Positions 1 through 8,014 are shown, counted from the stretch's first letter. The stretch: DNA of 54,512 bases from an uncultured Prevotella sp. (GCF_937863835.1 NZ_CALMHT010000158.1:1-54512); one strand, 5' to 3'. Notes: generated from the letters alone by a model not told the origin. Translations and numbers: made by a program.

Positions 1-117
1 CACATATAGGGCAAGAAATTTTGGAAACTGCTAAAAAGTGCAGATATTGCGGTGAATGGTTGGAAGAAAAAGAGGAAAAGCCAATAGAAAAGAGAAAAAT
101 TTCTTGCCCTATATGTG
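1..117. repeat. 22-bp perfect inverted repeat at the window edge
   Basis: Bases 1-22 are the exact reverse complement of bases 96-117. The right copy is a normal part of a zinc-ribbon coding region (the Cys-Pro-Ile-Cys-Gly knuckle). In the left copy the frame reads His-Ile-Gly where sister genes have Tyr-Cys-Gly, so the first eight or so bases do not fit the expected gene. From about base 9 on, the sequence fits the gene again. This may be a fold-back error at a contig end rather than biology. Confidence 0.6.
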
Positions 118-938
118 GAGAGCTGGTGGAAGAAGGCACAAAAGCATGCCCATATTGTCACGAGAGGATTGAGGATGAAGGGGAAACTGATATCGATATC
201 CATAAGGAAGATACGGAAGAATATTATGAAGAAAAACTAGATGACACTTCTGACGATAAGTCTATTTCCTTTTTCAATGAATATCTATTCAATCCGTTGT
301 TCAGTCTTCAAGAAAGTTTAACCTGTAAGGAATTCTGGATTTCTTTACTATGTATCTTTGCAATTATGTCTTTGGCAATAATCGCAGGAAAGTCAATAAT
401 AGGCAGTTATGATTTTGGAACAGCAGAAATGTCTGGATACCCGCTTTTAGGTGTAATCTTTTTTTTAGTAATTGTATGGTTATTCAACATTACCGCTGGA
501 AGAATAAATGATTTGGGGAAAAGCAAGGCGTGGCTTTTATTATATTTAATACCTTTCGGATTTGTAATCCTATGGATTATGTGTAGTACGGGCGGAACGA
601 AAAAGGACAGAAATGTGACGTTTAAATTATTGGATGGTTTCATTCTCCTATTTTATATAGCCTTAGTCATTTTCTTCGAATCATATACTCCCAAACGAGG
701 CGCAAGTTCTCCTAGCTTAGGTACTGACTCCACGGCTGTAGATTCAAATAGCATAGAAGTTGTAGACTCTTCTGATTACGAAAACGCATCAGAAGGCAAC
801 AGCAATAACTATCAAGAAGACAATTCTAACATGGACCAATCAAATGTGTCAGACGATGATGATCAAAATACTTTTTCCAGTGATGAACAATCAGAAGCAA
901 CAGAAAATGATCAAGAAGATAACTCCAGTGAAAATTAA
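3..938 (+). CDS. Zinc-ribbon, DUF805-like membrane protein (5' partial)
   Basis: The frame is open to the window edge, so the true start is missing; TTG at 21 is only the first possible start inside. The protein opens with the second half of one Cys4 zinc ribbon (CRYCGEWL), followed by a complete one (CPICG...CPYCHE, about residues 29-48 counted from the TTG). After an acidic linker come four likely membrane segments. The stretch with RINDLGKSKAWLLL and a later Gly-Gly-Thr-Lys turn is typical of DUF805 inner-membrane proteins. The last 75 residues are low-complexity Ser/Asn/Asp/Glu, probably unstructured. It is the first of four consecutive zinc-ribbon genes, with 12 bases to the next. Function unknown; zinc ribbons of this kind usually mediate protein contacts. 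Confidence 0.75.
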   Translation, partial: HIGQEILETAKKCRYCGEWLEEKEEKPIEKRKISCPICGELVEEGTKACPYCHERIEDEGETDIDIHKEDTEEYYEEKLDDTSDDKSISFFNEYLFNPLFSLQESLTCKEFWISLLCIFAIMSLAIIAGKSIIGSYDFGTAEMSGYPLLGVIFFLVIVWLFNITAGRINDLGKSKAWLLLYLIPFGFVILWIMCSTGGTKKDRNVTFKLLDGFILLFYIALVIFFESYTPKRGASSPSLGTDSTAVDSNSIEVVDSSDYENASEGNSNNYQEDNSNMDQSNVSDDDDQNTFSSDEQSEATENDQEDNSSEN

Positions 939-950
939 TACATTTATATC

Positions 951-1868
951 ATGGAAGAAAAAAAGAATTGCCCTTATTGTGGCAAAGAAATATTAGCCGT
1001 AGCTAAAAAATGTAAGCATTGTGGAAAATGGCTGGACGAGAAATCCAACAAAAAGACGATGGTTACATGTTCTATCTGTGGGGAATCAATCGAAAAAGGA
1101 TTAGATACTTGTCCATATTGCCATGAAAAAGTTGTTTTAGAAGACAACATTCATAAGGAGAAAGAAAACGTTGGCGATTACAAACAAGAAATTGCTGCTA
1201 ATCCAGTCGATAAAACAGACAAAATAACACGTATCTATTACATTGCAGGTTTACTTATTGTAGCCATTATAATCGGATGTTTCATCTATTTGCCCCAGCA
1301 TCATCATTCAAAGACGGAGTCGCATGAACAAAAGAGTTATGCACAACTGATAGATTCGGCACTTTATTCAGTTCGGGAGAATGACGGTTATCGATTATTA
1401 GTAAAATATCCAGATTCTATTAAGCCTTGCGCCTATTATGTTGTGCGTGACAGTGTATCGGGCGGTAGTGATGTCTGTAAATTTGACGCAGTTACTAAAA
1501 AAGTATCGATGAAGAATATGTCAACACTTCTTAGTGTTCAAGATGATGAATATTTTGCAGAATATGTTGATACGGCATTCATTAATCCCTCTAACAAAAA
1601 TGAAATCATCCTATTGTCGGACAACATGGGTTGTGGTTATGGTTATCAGTGTTGTTATCTGAAATATGACTTATCTGAAGGCACGCTGTCATGTGTTGAT
1701 CATGGATATCAATGTGAGGCTAAAAATGATGCCATCATTGTCACAAAATTAGACCAATGCTATAACCCAACAGCCTATGAAGCAGAACAAATATGGTCTT
1801 ACGACAGACTTATTTATGATTATGACGGAACCTTATTAAAAAGTTATAAAGAAACTCCTAACCAATAA
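951..1868 (+). CDS. Zinc-ribbon protein with one membrane anchor and large extracytoplasmic domain
   Basis: The 305-residue protein starts with two Cys4 zinc ribbons (CPYCGKEI...CKHCGKWL at about 7-27, and CSICGES...CPYCHEK at about 39-58). A single hydrophobic segment follows (about 94-113), then a His-rich turn and a 190-residue C-terminal domain with several Cys and Tyr residues that I do not recognise. Topology is probably cytoplasmic ribbons with an exported C-terminal domain. It shares its N-terminus with the genes on either side, as expected from tandem duplication with C-terminal divergence. It is 12 bases after the previous gene and 15 before the next, so the four likely share a transcript. 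Function unknown. Confidence 0.75.
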   Translation: MEEKKNCPYCGKEILAVAKKCKHCGKWLDEKSNKKTMVTCSICGESIEKGLDTCPYCHEKVVLEDNIHKEKENVGDYKQEIAANPVDKTDKITRIYYIAGLLIVAIIIGCFIYLPQHHHSKTESHEQKSYAQLIDSALYSVRENDGYRLLVKYPDSIKPCAYYVVRDSVSGGSDVCKFDAVTKKVSMKNMSTLLSVQDDEYFAEYVDTAFINPSNKNEIILLSDNMGCGYGYQCCYLKYDLSEGTLSCVDHGYQCEAKNDAIIVTKLDQCYNPTAYEAEQIWSYDRLIYDYDGTLLKSYKETPNQ

Positions 1869-1883
1869 TTCATAGAATATAAG

Positions 1884-2456
1884 ATGATGGAAGGAAAAAA
1901 GAATTGCCCTTATTGTGGCGCAGAAGTAAGTATCAATGCGAAGAAATGCAAGAGCTGCGGTAAATGGATTGAGAAACGTTGCCCCTACTGCAACGAATGG
2001 ATTTCTGCCGATGCTAGAAAATGTAAACATTGTGGCAGTTGGCTGAGTGAGTATGCTAAATATTCTTACGAGAAGAAGAATGGTATCTCTAATGGTGGAG
2101 GCAACTTGACGAAAGATGATATTACGAAAAGTATCAAAGAAGCAGAAGAGAGAAGAAAAGAAGAGGAAGAAGACCGGAAAGACGAGAAGAGCACTAGTTG
2201 TCTAATGTGGATAGAAGACGTTGTTCTCTTATTGTGTATCGTATATGCGTACGACTGGACTACAGCTATCATCGTATGTGTAATCACTTCTATACTACTC
2301 TGCTTTCAGACTATCAGAATCCTATATTGCATAGCCCTTTCTGTAGTTTGGGGTGTTGTAGCCTATTCGTTGGGAGGATGGCTTTGGGGCATCATTTTGT
2401 TTGTTCTATCCATAGCATGGCATGCTCCTGCGTTCAAATCAAAATATGACGGATAA
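1884..2456 (+). CDS. Double zinc-ribbon multi-pass membrane protein
   Basis: This 190-residue protein has two back-to-back zinc ribbons (CPYCGAEV...CKSCGKWI, then CPYCNEWI...CKHCGSWL) in its first 55 residues. A highly charged Glu/Lys/Arg helix follows (about 80-105, likely coiled coil). Three or four hydrophobic segments then run to the C-terminus and leave almost no exported domain. Two ATG codons lie side by side at the start (1884 and 1887) and either could be used. It is the third member of the zinc-ribbon array. It differs from its neighbours in having a membrane-embedded C-terminus instead of a soluble exported one. Function unknown. Confidence 0.75.
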   Translation: MMEGKKNCPYCGAEVSINAKKCKSCGKWIEKRCPYCNEWISADARKCKHCGSWLSEYAKYSYEKKNGISNGGGNLTKDDITKSIKEAEERRKEEEEDRKDEKSTSCLMWIEDVVLLLCIVYAYDWTTAIIVCVITSILLCFQTIRILYCIALSVVWGVVAYSLGGWLWGIILFVLSIAWHAPAFKSKYDG

Positions 2457-2470
2457 AATAGAATATTATC

Positions 2471-3070
2471 ATGGAAACAAAACGATGTCCTTATTGCGAT
2501 GAAGAGATTATGAGTAATGCAAAGAAATGTAAGCATTGCGGCGAATGGCTTGTCAAACCACCTAAAACGACGGAAGTACAGCAAAAGCAGAAAAAAGATG
2601 AAGAATTTACAAACGCACAAATAGGTTTCAGCGCTTTGATTGTTATTATATTGGCTTTACTACCAATAGGTATCTTATTATTTATAGCTCATGCCACGGT
2701 TCCATCTGAATCTGATCATTACGATAAAGTGATGGATGATGTAAGGACTTGTGTAAAAGATGAATTTCAGAATGCCGGAGATGATGCTATACCAGGACTA
2801 GGCAGTCTTGCATCCCTAATTATGGATAATGGTATCACCGACTCGTATATCGACAAATATTTCAATCGGTCGAATCGAATCAAATACGAAAAATCGTTAT
2901 TCTGGTCATCTGCATATATTGTAAACAGCAAATATAAGAATGGAACGAAAGTCAGTTTTGGAATATTCGGATTTGTCATTCCAGCTGTTGAATGGGATGA
3001 CATAGTTTTGTTGACAGATGAAGAAAAACAAGAACTGATGAAAAGTCTCAACAATGAAGACTCTGATTAG
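2471..3070 (+). CDS. Zinc-ribbon protein with membrane anchor and small exported domain
   Basis: The 199-residue protein has a single Cys4 zinc ribbon (CPYCDEEI...CKHCGEWL, about 5-25), a polar linker, one strong membrane segment (about 54-75) and a C-terminal domain of about 120 residues predicted outside the cytoplasm. That domain contains a VSFGIFGFVI strand and vaguely recalls DUF4359-type exported domains, but I would not rely on this. It is the last of the zinc-ribbon array. A separate promoter-like box lies between it and the kinase, so the kinase may be transcribed independently. Function unknown. Confidence 0.7.
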   Translation: METKRCPYCDEEIMSNAKKCKHCGEWLVKPPKTTEVQQKQKKDEEFTNAQIGFSALIVIILALLPIGILLFIAHATVPSESDHYDKVMDDVRTCVKDEFQNAGDDAIPGLGSLASLIMDNGITDSYIDKYFNRSNRIKYEKSLFWSSAYIVNSKYKNGTKVSFGIFGFVIPAVEWDDIVLLTDEEKQELMKSLNNEDSD

Positions 3071-3115
3071 GAAAAATAAACTTAGCAAAGACAGTGATTA
3101 TTCTAAATAATAATA

Positions 3116-3123
3116 TATCTTTG
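3116..3123 (+). promoter_or_regulatory. -7 box TATCTTTG ahead of the kinase gene
   Basis: The sequence matches the Bacteroidetes -7 consensus TAnnTTTG exactly. The first ATG of the kinase lies only eight bases after the box, so a transcript from here would have almost no leader. I see no clear -33 TTTG at 19-21 bases upstream. Confidence 0.45.
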
Positions 3124-3131
3124 CGTATTGA

Positions 3132-4523
3132 ATGAATGAAAACGAAAATAATTCTTCATCGGAATTCTTAAAAGAAGAGAAGTTTATCATATCTTCTACT
3201 TATTCTGACATTACTCCGCTCTATGAATGTGGAGGAAGAATCTGCCGTCTATTCAAAGCCATGAGATTCGGGAAATGGTGTGTGCTCAAATGTTTAAAAC
3301 CTGAATATGCCAATAATCCGGAATTTACCTCTCTTCTTCAGAAAGAGTTTGATATAGGATATCGTTTCTCTCATCCGAATATTGTTCAGATGATTAATTT
3401 TGAGGTTGTTGAAAATCTCGGAGTTTGTATCGTCATGGAATATATTGATGGACGTACTCTGAAAGAATGGTTGCATGAACGAAAGAGGAGTAAAAAAGAG
3501 ATTATCGATATTTTGCGTTCTATTGGCAGCACGTTAGACTATATTCATCAAATTCAAGTGGTTCACAGAGATATCAAGCCTGCTAATATTATGATAACCA
3601 ACAATGGCGATCATATTAAAATAATCGATTTTGGTCTGGCTGATGCTGATAATTATGCCATATTAAAACAACCAGCAGGGACAATGCGATATGTAGCCCC
3701 TGAACAATGCGATAGGAATATCGTAGTAGACGGACGTGCCGATATTTATTCTTTCGGAGTCATTATCACTGATGCAAATTCCACATTAACACATCATAGC
3801 AGAATATTAAGAAAGATTGCTGAAAAATGCTGTGAACAAAATAGAGATCATAGATATTCTAATCTCTCGGAAATTAAATGGGGAGACCATACTGACAAAA
3901 AAAATATTGTTTTTATGGCTATAATAATTATTGTATTATGTAGCATTGGGACTTACATATACGTGAACCATTTTCAGAACCAAAATAAGGAGATGAAGGC
4001 AAATACAAAAGTAAGCGAAACTCCAAGGTCTGCACAAATGGCAGTAAAAGACGTTGAGTCTGATGGAAACGCAGTGCAGGGTAAAGCAGACAGAAATACA
4101 AAGACTAGTCCTAAGTTGAAGCCTAATACAGCAATGGAGAAGGCATCTATGGGAACACAAATCAGAGAAATGACAAGAGAAAATTGGGAAGACTTCTTAA
4201 AGCGGCTCAATTCGGGCGAATCGCATACTGCAAGATGCGATTTACCGTTATCTGTATCATTGAACACGGACAATAATGAACGACAGAAGAGGCTGGACAA
4301 TAAGATAAAAGCTTTTGTGAAAAGCATAGCCATAGAAGAACATGATGATTTTGAAATGCTATACGGTATCGCAAATTCTATTATGCATGACGAGCAGTCC
4401 AAATTTATTCTAGATCCCGTCAACTCAAAACGTATAGAAGATGCATGGCAAAAAGCTATCGAACTGGGGAAGGAAACGAGACAGGAAGACACAAACAGTA
4501 ATAAGGCCTCATCTGTACGATAG
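3132..4523 (+). CDS. Membrane-anchored Ser/Thr protein kinase with compact C-lobe
   Basis: This is a eukaryotic-type kinase of 463 residues. Visible motifs are the ATP-anchoring Lys53 (VLK), helix-C Glu72, the catalytic loop HRDIKPAN (145-152, base Asp147), DFG at 166-168 and APE at 189-191. The Gly-rich loop is degenerate (YECGGRICRL). After DIYSFGV (about 205-210) the chain jumps almost directly to the final helix (RDHRYSNLSEI), so roughly 40-50 residues of the usual C-lobe are missing. A membrane helix (about 259-278) leads to an exported tail of about 185 residues with no recognised sensor repeat. It follows four zinc-ribbon membrane proteins and faces a convergent unknown gene. The catalytic residues look intact, so activity is plausible; substrates are unknown. 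Confidence 0.85.
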   Translation: MNENENNSSSEFLKEEKFIISSTYSDITPLYECGGRICRLFKAMRFGKWCVLKCLKPEYANNPEFTSLLQKEFDIGYRFSHPNIVQMINFEVVENLGVCIVMEYIDGRTLKEWLHERKRSKKEIIDILRSIGSTLDYIHQIQVVHRDIKPANIMITNNGDHIKIIDFGLADADNYAILKQPAGTMRYVAPEQCDRNIVVDGRADIYSFGVIITDANSTLTHHSRILRKIAEKCCEQNRDHRYSNLSEIKWGDHTDKKNIVFMAIIIIVLCSIGTYIYVNHFQNQNKEMKANTKVSETPRSAQMAVKDVESDGNAVQGKADRNTKTSPKLKPNTAMEKASMGTQIREMTRENWEDFLKRLNSGESHTARCDLPLSVSLNTDNNERQKRLDNKIKAFVKSIAIEEHDDFEMLYGIANSIMHDEQSKFILDPVNSKRIEDAWQKAIELGKETRQEDTNSNKASSVR

Positions 4524-4533
4524 TGATTTTTTA

Positions 4534-5127
4534 TTATACAGTGCCTTCTTCCGCATGTTTGATGCTGATGGATAACAGTCCCGATGTTTTCCCTGCCACA
4601 TAGTCGTTCATAAACTCTCCGTTACGCACCAGTTCTGTGACATAGAGAGGATGACCTACAGCGACAAAAGAGGCACGGAAGGTATCGTCTTTCATTAATT
4701 TGCAGTTGATGGCGTTGATGACCCGGAAACAGTCTTTCTTCTCGTATCTGATTCGGCAGAAACGGTCGGGTTTCCATTCCAGCGTCAGTTCATCACCTAT
4801 CTGTAAATCTTTCACCTGTTCACCTGTCTGATATATAAAGTCGGAATCTTCACTTGTATAGATGCGCTTTTTGAGGCAGAAATCATCGAAATCGCGGTAA
4901 CCGACAAACCTGGACAAAATAGATAATGTGGATAGACGTGGCGTACTCGACTGACTTACGTAACCCCAGAGCCGTTTGATGGTTGAAATGCTTAATGTCT
5001 CGCCGGTCTCTTTCAAGACCTTGGAAATTAGCGCATCAAAGTTGGTGGGTGCTTTCAGCGAAAAACCCATTTTGTTCTCTACTTCTTTCTTGAGCAGAAA
5101 TATAGCATCGTCGTCTATGTCCTTCAT
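4534..5127 (-). CDS. Conserved hypothetical protein, possibly regulatory
   Basis: The 197-residue soluble protein has no signal peptide or membrane helix. Its N-terminal half (about 1-90) is helical, with a segment LSISTIKRLWGYV that recalls a DNA-binding helical bundle. The C-terminal half is beta-rich (about 110-190, with DELTLEWKPDRF). I do not recognise a named family, although similar proteins occur in Bacteroidales. It converges on the kinase gene with only 10 bases between stops. Its upstream region has a good promoter (5148-5180) and three phased direct repeats (5205-5255), so it looks individually regulated. A transcription factor is possible but unproven. Confidence 0.65.
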   Translation of the reverse strand: MKDIDDDAIFLLKKEVENKMGFSLKAPTNFDALISKVLKETGETLSISTIKRLWGYVSQSSTPRLSTLSILSRFVGYRDFDDFCLKKRIYTSEDSDFIYQTGEQVKDLQIGDELTLEWKPDRFCRIRYEKKDCFRVINAINCKLMKDDTFRASFVAVGHPLYVTELVRNGEFMNDYVAGKTSGLLSISIKHAEEGTV

Positions 5128-5147
5128 TTATCGTTAAATTTATAATG

Positions 5148-5180
5148 CAAAAGTAACAAAACAAAATTAAATAATGCAAA
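5148..5180 (-). promoter_or_regulatory. Bacteroidetes-type promoter for the 4534-5127 gene
   Basis: On the minus strand, TACTTTTG (5148-5155) matches the -7 box, and TTTG (5177-5180) lies 21 bases upstream as the -33 element. The ATG is 20 bases downstream of the box. Confidence 0.55.
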
Positions 5181-5204
5181 GTCGTGTCGAAATATCGCCA
5201 AACG

Positions 5205-5255
5205 AGAAACTAAATGAACCAACAAGAACTAAATTGAATTAATGTGAACCAAATT
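5205..5255. repeat. Three direct repeats phased by about two helical turns
   Basis: GAAACTAAAT (5205), GAACTAAATT (5226) and GAACCAAATT (5246) are near-identical and start 21 and 20 bases apart, so they fall on one face of the helix. They sit just upstream of the -33 element of the minus-strand gene at 4534-5127. A binding array for an activator is the simplest reading. Confidence 0.45.
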
Positions 5256-5284
5256 TAGGGTGTCGTTTGATTACAAACAAAAAA

Positions 5285-5314
5285 ACGGTCGAAACCAAAA
5301 TTGGTGTCGACCGT
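5285..5314 (-). terminator. Intrinsic terminator after the microprotein gene
   Basis: Arms 5285-5296 and 5303-5314 pair at 11 of 12 positions around a six-base loop. On the minus strand the stem is followed by a run of seven T. The opposite flank is also T-rich, so it could work in both directions. Confidence 0.7.
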
Positions 5315-5364
5315 CTCGTTATTTACTTTCTTTTTTTCTCATTTAAAATGATTCTGAAGGGTCT

Positions 5365-5484
5365 TTATTTCTTTTCGATACCCTTTTCGAACCATAATCC
5401 TGTTGCGAGCAATAAGATGCTCAAGCAAACAATTGATGTTAATCCTGTCATAATCTTTTTCCTTTCTAATTTTAAATTCAACAT
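5365..5484 (-). CDS. Unannotated membrane microprotein (39 or 28 residues)
   Basis: An ATG at 5484 opens a 39-codon frame; an in-frame ATG at 5451 gives 28 codons. The inner start has the better ribosome-binding sequence (AAAGGA nine bases upstream), and the outer start has GTGAGG at ten. The 28-residue form begins MTGLTSIVCLSILLLATGLW and ends in a charged tail FEKGIEKK, so it is a single membrane helix with Lys/Glu outside it. A -7 promoter box lies upstream (5629-5636) and a terminator just downstream (5285-5314). The locus therefore looks like a complete small transcription unit with a leader of about 140-170 bases. Its size recalls KdpF-like helper peptides, but no transporter is adjacent. 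Function unknown. Confidence 0.55.
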   Translation of the reverse strand: MLNLKLERKKIMTGLTSIVCLSILLLATGLWFEKGIEKK

Positions 5485-5628
5485 TCTAATCGGGCCTCAC
5501 GGCTTCGTTAGTTCCTTAAACAATCCTTATATTTACCTTAACTAAAAACTAAAACTTGTTTCCTTACTTCAATCTTCTTTACCTATATCTAATAAGCATT
5601 GAGATGTCATTGTTTCCTTTTGACAATG

Positions 5629-5658
5629 CAAAGGTACGACGATTTTCGATTCCTGCAA
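5629..5658 (-). promoter_or_regulatory. Promoter for the microprotein unit
   Basis: On the minus strand, TACCTTTG (5629-5636) matches the -7 consensus and TTG (5656-5658) lies 19 bases upstream. The transcript would start near 5622 with a CATTGT/ACAATG hairpin at its 5' end. A 13-codon reading frame (5569-5610) is also present in the leader. Apart from this unit, I see nothing in 5452-5780. Confidence 0.5.
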
Positions 5659-5780
5659 TACTTTTTACCCACTTCTTGCCGAAAACGGGTATGTTTTTGA
5701 CATAAATCAATTTCAATGTGCACGCACACAAATGTTTTTCAACATAATTTTCGGGTATTTCACAAGCATAAACAATAAAA

Positions 5781-5812
5781 AACGTAGCTTACCACATATA
5801 GTAAGCTACGTT
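5781..5812 (-). terminator. Intrinsic terminator of the glyS-FKBP unit
   Basis: Perfect 12-base arms (5781-5792 and 5801-5812) enclose an eight-base loop. On the minus strand the stem is followed by a T run and lies 25 bases past the FKBP stop codon. Confidence 0.8.
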
Positions 5813-5836
5813 CTATAATAATTCTTCCTTATAAGT

Positions 5837-6472
5837 TTATTTCCAAGCTGGGACTATCTGTCCTGCACGATAATATGCCATCAGCATAATATCGAATCTT
5901 AACACACTATATCCATGTATCATAGTGCCCGAACCACTTTCTCCGTAACCCAACTGATACGGCATGTATACGATCCATCTGTCACCGATATGCATACGTT
6001 GCAGGGCAGTAGAGAAACCGTCAACAACACCGCTTACAGCCAATTTGGAAGGAATACTCGATTTCACATCATAGTTATCCAAAGATGTGGAATAGGACTG
6101 TCCGAATACATAACCGGAAGCATAACTGGTAGATGGAAGCAAACGCCCCTGATAATGCGCACGCACACTATCGGTATAGAGAGGGCAACCACTACCTGTA
6201 CCATGAATCAACTTATGAACGATAATGATACTGTCATTACTCTCACCGGCCTTATATGCAGACTGCGACCATATCTTATAAATAGTCCATTCAGCCGTAT
6301 CGCCATTGGCTACCAGTTTATTGACGGAATCTTTCAGGTTTTTGAAGAATGTTTCATTCTTCACCTGCCAATTAGGGAATTCTTCTTCTGTATCATCTTT
6401 CTCGCTACAAGATACGAATCCCATAACAGAGAAGAGAACTACAGCCAGATATATAAACTTTAAATTCTTCAT
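5837..6472 (-). CDS. FKBP-type peptidyl-prolyl isomerase lipoprotein
   Basis: The 211-residue protein has a lipoprotein signal with the lipobox Cys at residue 22 (GFVSCSEKDD), so it is predicted to be attached to a membrane facing the periplasm. The C-terminal half (about 100-205) carries FKBP landmarks: VRAHYQGRLL, VVDGFSTALQRMHIGDRW, the YGESG turn and a final strand FDIMLMAYY. FKBPs catalyse cis-trans isomerisation of prolyl bonds and assist folding of exported proteins. Its ATG directly abuts the stop codon of glyS, and a terminator follows, so the two form one unit. The substrate cannot be inferred. The family call is firm. Confidence 0.85.
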   Translation of the reverse strand: MKNLKFIYLAVVLFSVMGFVSCSEKDDTEEEFPNWQVKNETFFKNLKDSVNKLVANGDTAEWTIYKIWSQSAYKAGESNDSIIIVHKLIHGTGSGCPLYTDSVRAHYQGRLLPSTSYASGYVFGQSYSTSLDNYDVKSSIPSKLAVSGVVDGFSTALQRMHIGDRWIVYMPYQLGYGESGSGTMIHGYSVLRFDIMLMAYYRAGQIVPAWK

Positions 6473-8014
6473 TTACTGTAATTTTTTCAGCAGACTGGCA
6501 ATACTAACTTTATCTTCGATAATACTGTTCAGTTCAGAGATATTCACTCTCTCCTGCTCCATCGTATCACGGAAACGCAATGTCACTGTATTATCCTTTA
6601 ATGTATCATAGTCTACCGTAACACAATATGGTGTACCTATGGCGTCCTGGCGACGATAGCGCTTTCCGATTGTATCCTTCTCATCATAGTGAGTATTGAA
6701 GTGGAACTTCAGTGCGTTAACAATCTCACGAGCTTTTTCTGGCAGTCCGTCTTTCTTAACCAGCGGCATAACACATAGTTTGACCGGTGCCAAAGCTGGC
6801 GGCAACATCAGTACGACACGTGTTTCACCATTTTCCAACTGCTCCTCTGTGTATGAGTGGCACATGATACTCAGGAACATACGGTCTACACCGATAGATG
6901 TCTCGATATCATACGGAGTGTAACTCTCGTTGGTCTGCGGGTCGAAGTATTTGATAGAGCGGCCTGAGAATTTCTCATGCTGGCTCAAGTCGAAGTCGGT
7001 ACGCGAATGGATACCCTCCACTTCCTTGAATCCGAAAGGCATCTTAAATTCGATATCGGTAGCGGCATTGGCATAATGGGCCAGTTTCTCATGATCGTGG
7101 AAACGATAATTTTCAGCACCGAAACCAAGAGTCTGATGCCATTTCATACGGATTTCCTTCCATTTTGCGAACCATTCCATCTCAGTACCCGGTTTAACGA
7201 AGAACTGCATCTCCATCTGTTCAAACTCGCGCATACGGAAGATGAACTGACGGGCTACAATCTCATTACGGAAAGCCTTGCCTATCTGAGCGATTCCAAA
7301 AGGTATCTTCATACGGCCTGTCTTCTGTACATTCAGGTAATTGACAAAAATTCCCTGAGCTGTCTCAGGACGCAAATAAATCTTATTTGTAGAATCGGAA
7401 GCCGAACCCATCTCTGTAGAGAACATCAGATTAAACTGACGCACGTCGGTCCAGTTTTTGGTACCACTGATCGGGTCTACGATTCCTTCATCCAATATAA
7501 TCTGCTTGAGTTCTTCCAAATCCGGTCCCTGCATAGCAGCTGTATAACGTTCGTGCAGCGCATCACGTTTCTGCTGATGCTCTATCACACGGGGATTAGT
7601 CTCACGGAATTTAGCCTCATCGAAAGAATCACCGAAACGTTTCTTGGCCTTAGCCACTTCCTTATCTATTTTCTCTTCATATTTGGCTATCTGATCCTCA
7701 ATCAGGTTATCAGCACGATAACGCTTTTTAGAATCGCGGTTGTCTATCAAGGGGTCGTTGAAAGCATCCACGTGTCCTGATGCCTTCCAGATTGTAGGGT
7801 GCATAAATATAGCAGAGTCCAAGCCCACAATATTCTCGTGAAGCAAAACCATGCTCTTCCACCAATATTCTTTAATGTTGTTTTTCAGTTCCACACCATT
7901 CTGACCATAATCATATACAGCGGCCAGTCCATCATAGATATCACTACTTGGGAACACAAATCCGTATTCCTTACAATGCGAAACAATCTTCTTAAAAACG
8001 TCTTCTTGTGCCAT
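6473..8014 (-). CDS. glyS: Glycine--tRNA ligase
   Basis: This is a single-chain class II glycyl-tRNA synthetase of the dimeric type (513 residues, normal length for bacteria lacking the alpha2beta2 form). Visible signatures are IYLRPETAQGIF, the motif 2 region GKAFRNEI...REFEQMEMQFF, motif 3 around TSIGVDRMFLSIM, and a C-terminal anticodon-binding domain starting near LPPALAPVKL. It charges tRNA-Gly in the cytoplasm. The start ATG at 8014 follows a good -7 box (8043-8050) and is divergent from parC. It is co-transcribed with the FKBP lipoprotein, with no spacer. Nothing is odd in the sequence. Confidence 0.95.
   Translation of the reverse strand: MAQEDVFKKIVSHCKEYGFVFPSSDIYDGLAAVYDYGQNGVELKNNIKEYWWKSMVLLHENIVGLDSAIFMHPTIWKASGHVDAFNDPLIDNRDSKKRYRADNLIEDQIAKYEEKIDKEVAKAKKRFGDSFDEAKFRETNPRVIEHQQKRDALHERYTAAMQGPDLEELKQIILDEGIVDPISGTKNWTDVRQFNLMFSTEMGSASDSTNKIYLRPETAQGIFVNYLNVQKTGRMKIPFGIAQIGKAFRNEIVARQFIFRMREFEQMEMQFFVKPGTEMEWFAKWKEIRMKWHQTLGFGAENYRFHDHEKLAHYANAATDIEFKMPFGFKEVEGIHSRTDFDLSQHEKFSGRSIKYFDPQTNESYTPYDIETSIGVDRMFLSIMCHSYTEEQLENGETRVVLMLPPALAPVKLCVMPLVKKDGLPEKAREIVNALKFHFNTHYDEKDTIGKRYRRQDAIGTPYCVTVDYDTLKDNTVTLRFRDTMEQERVNISELNSIIEDKVSIASLLKKLQ

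Noticed and set aside
5267..5545. 92-codon plus-strand frame
   Set aside because: It runs through the terminator hairpin and antisense to the microprotein; starts with TTG and has no family look.
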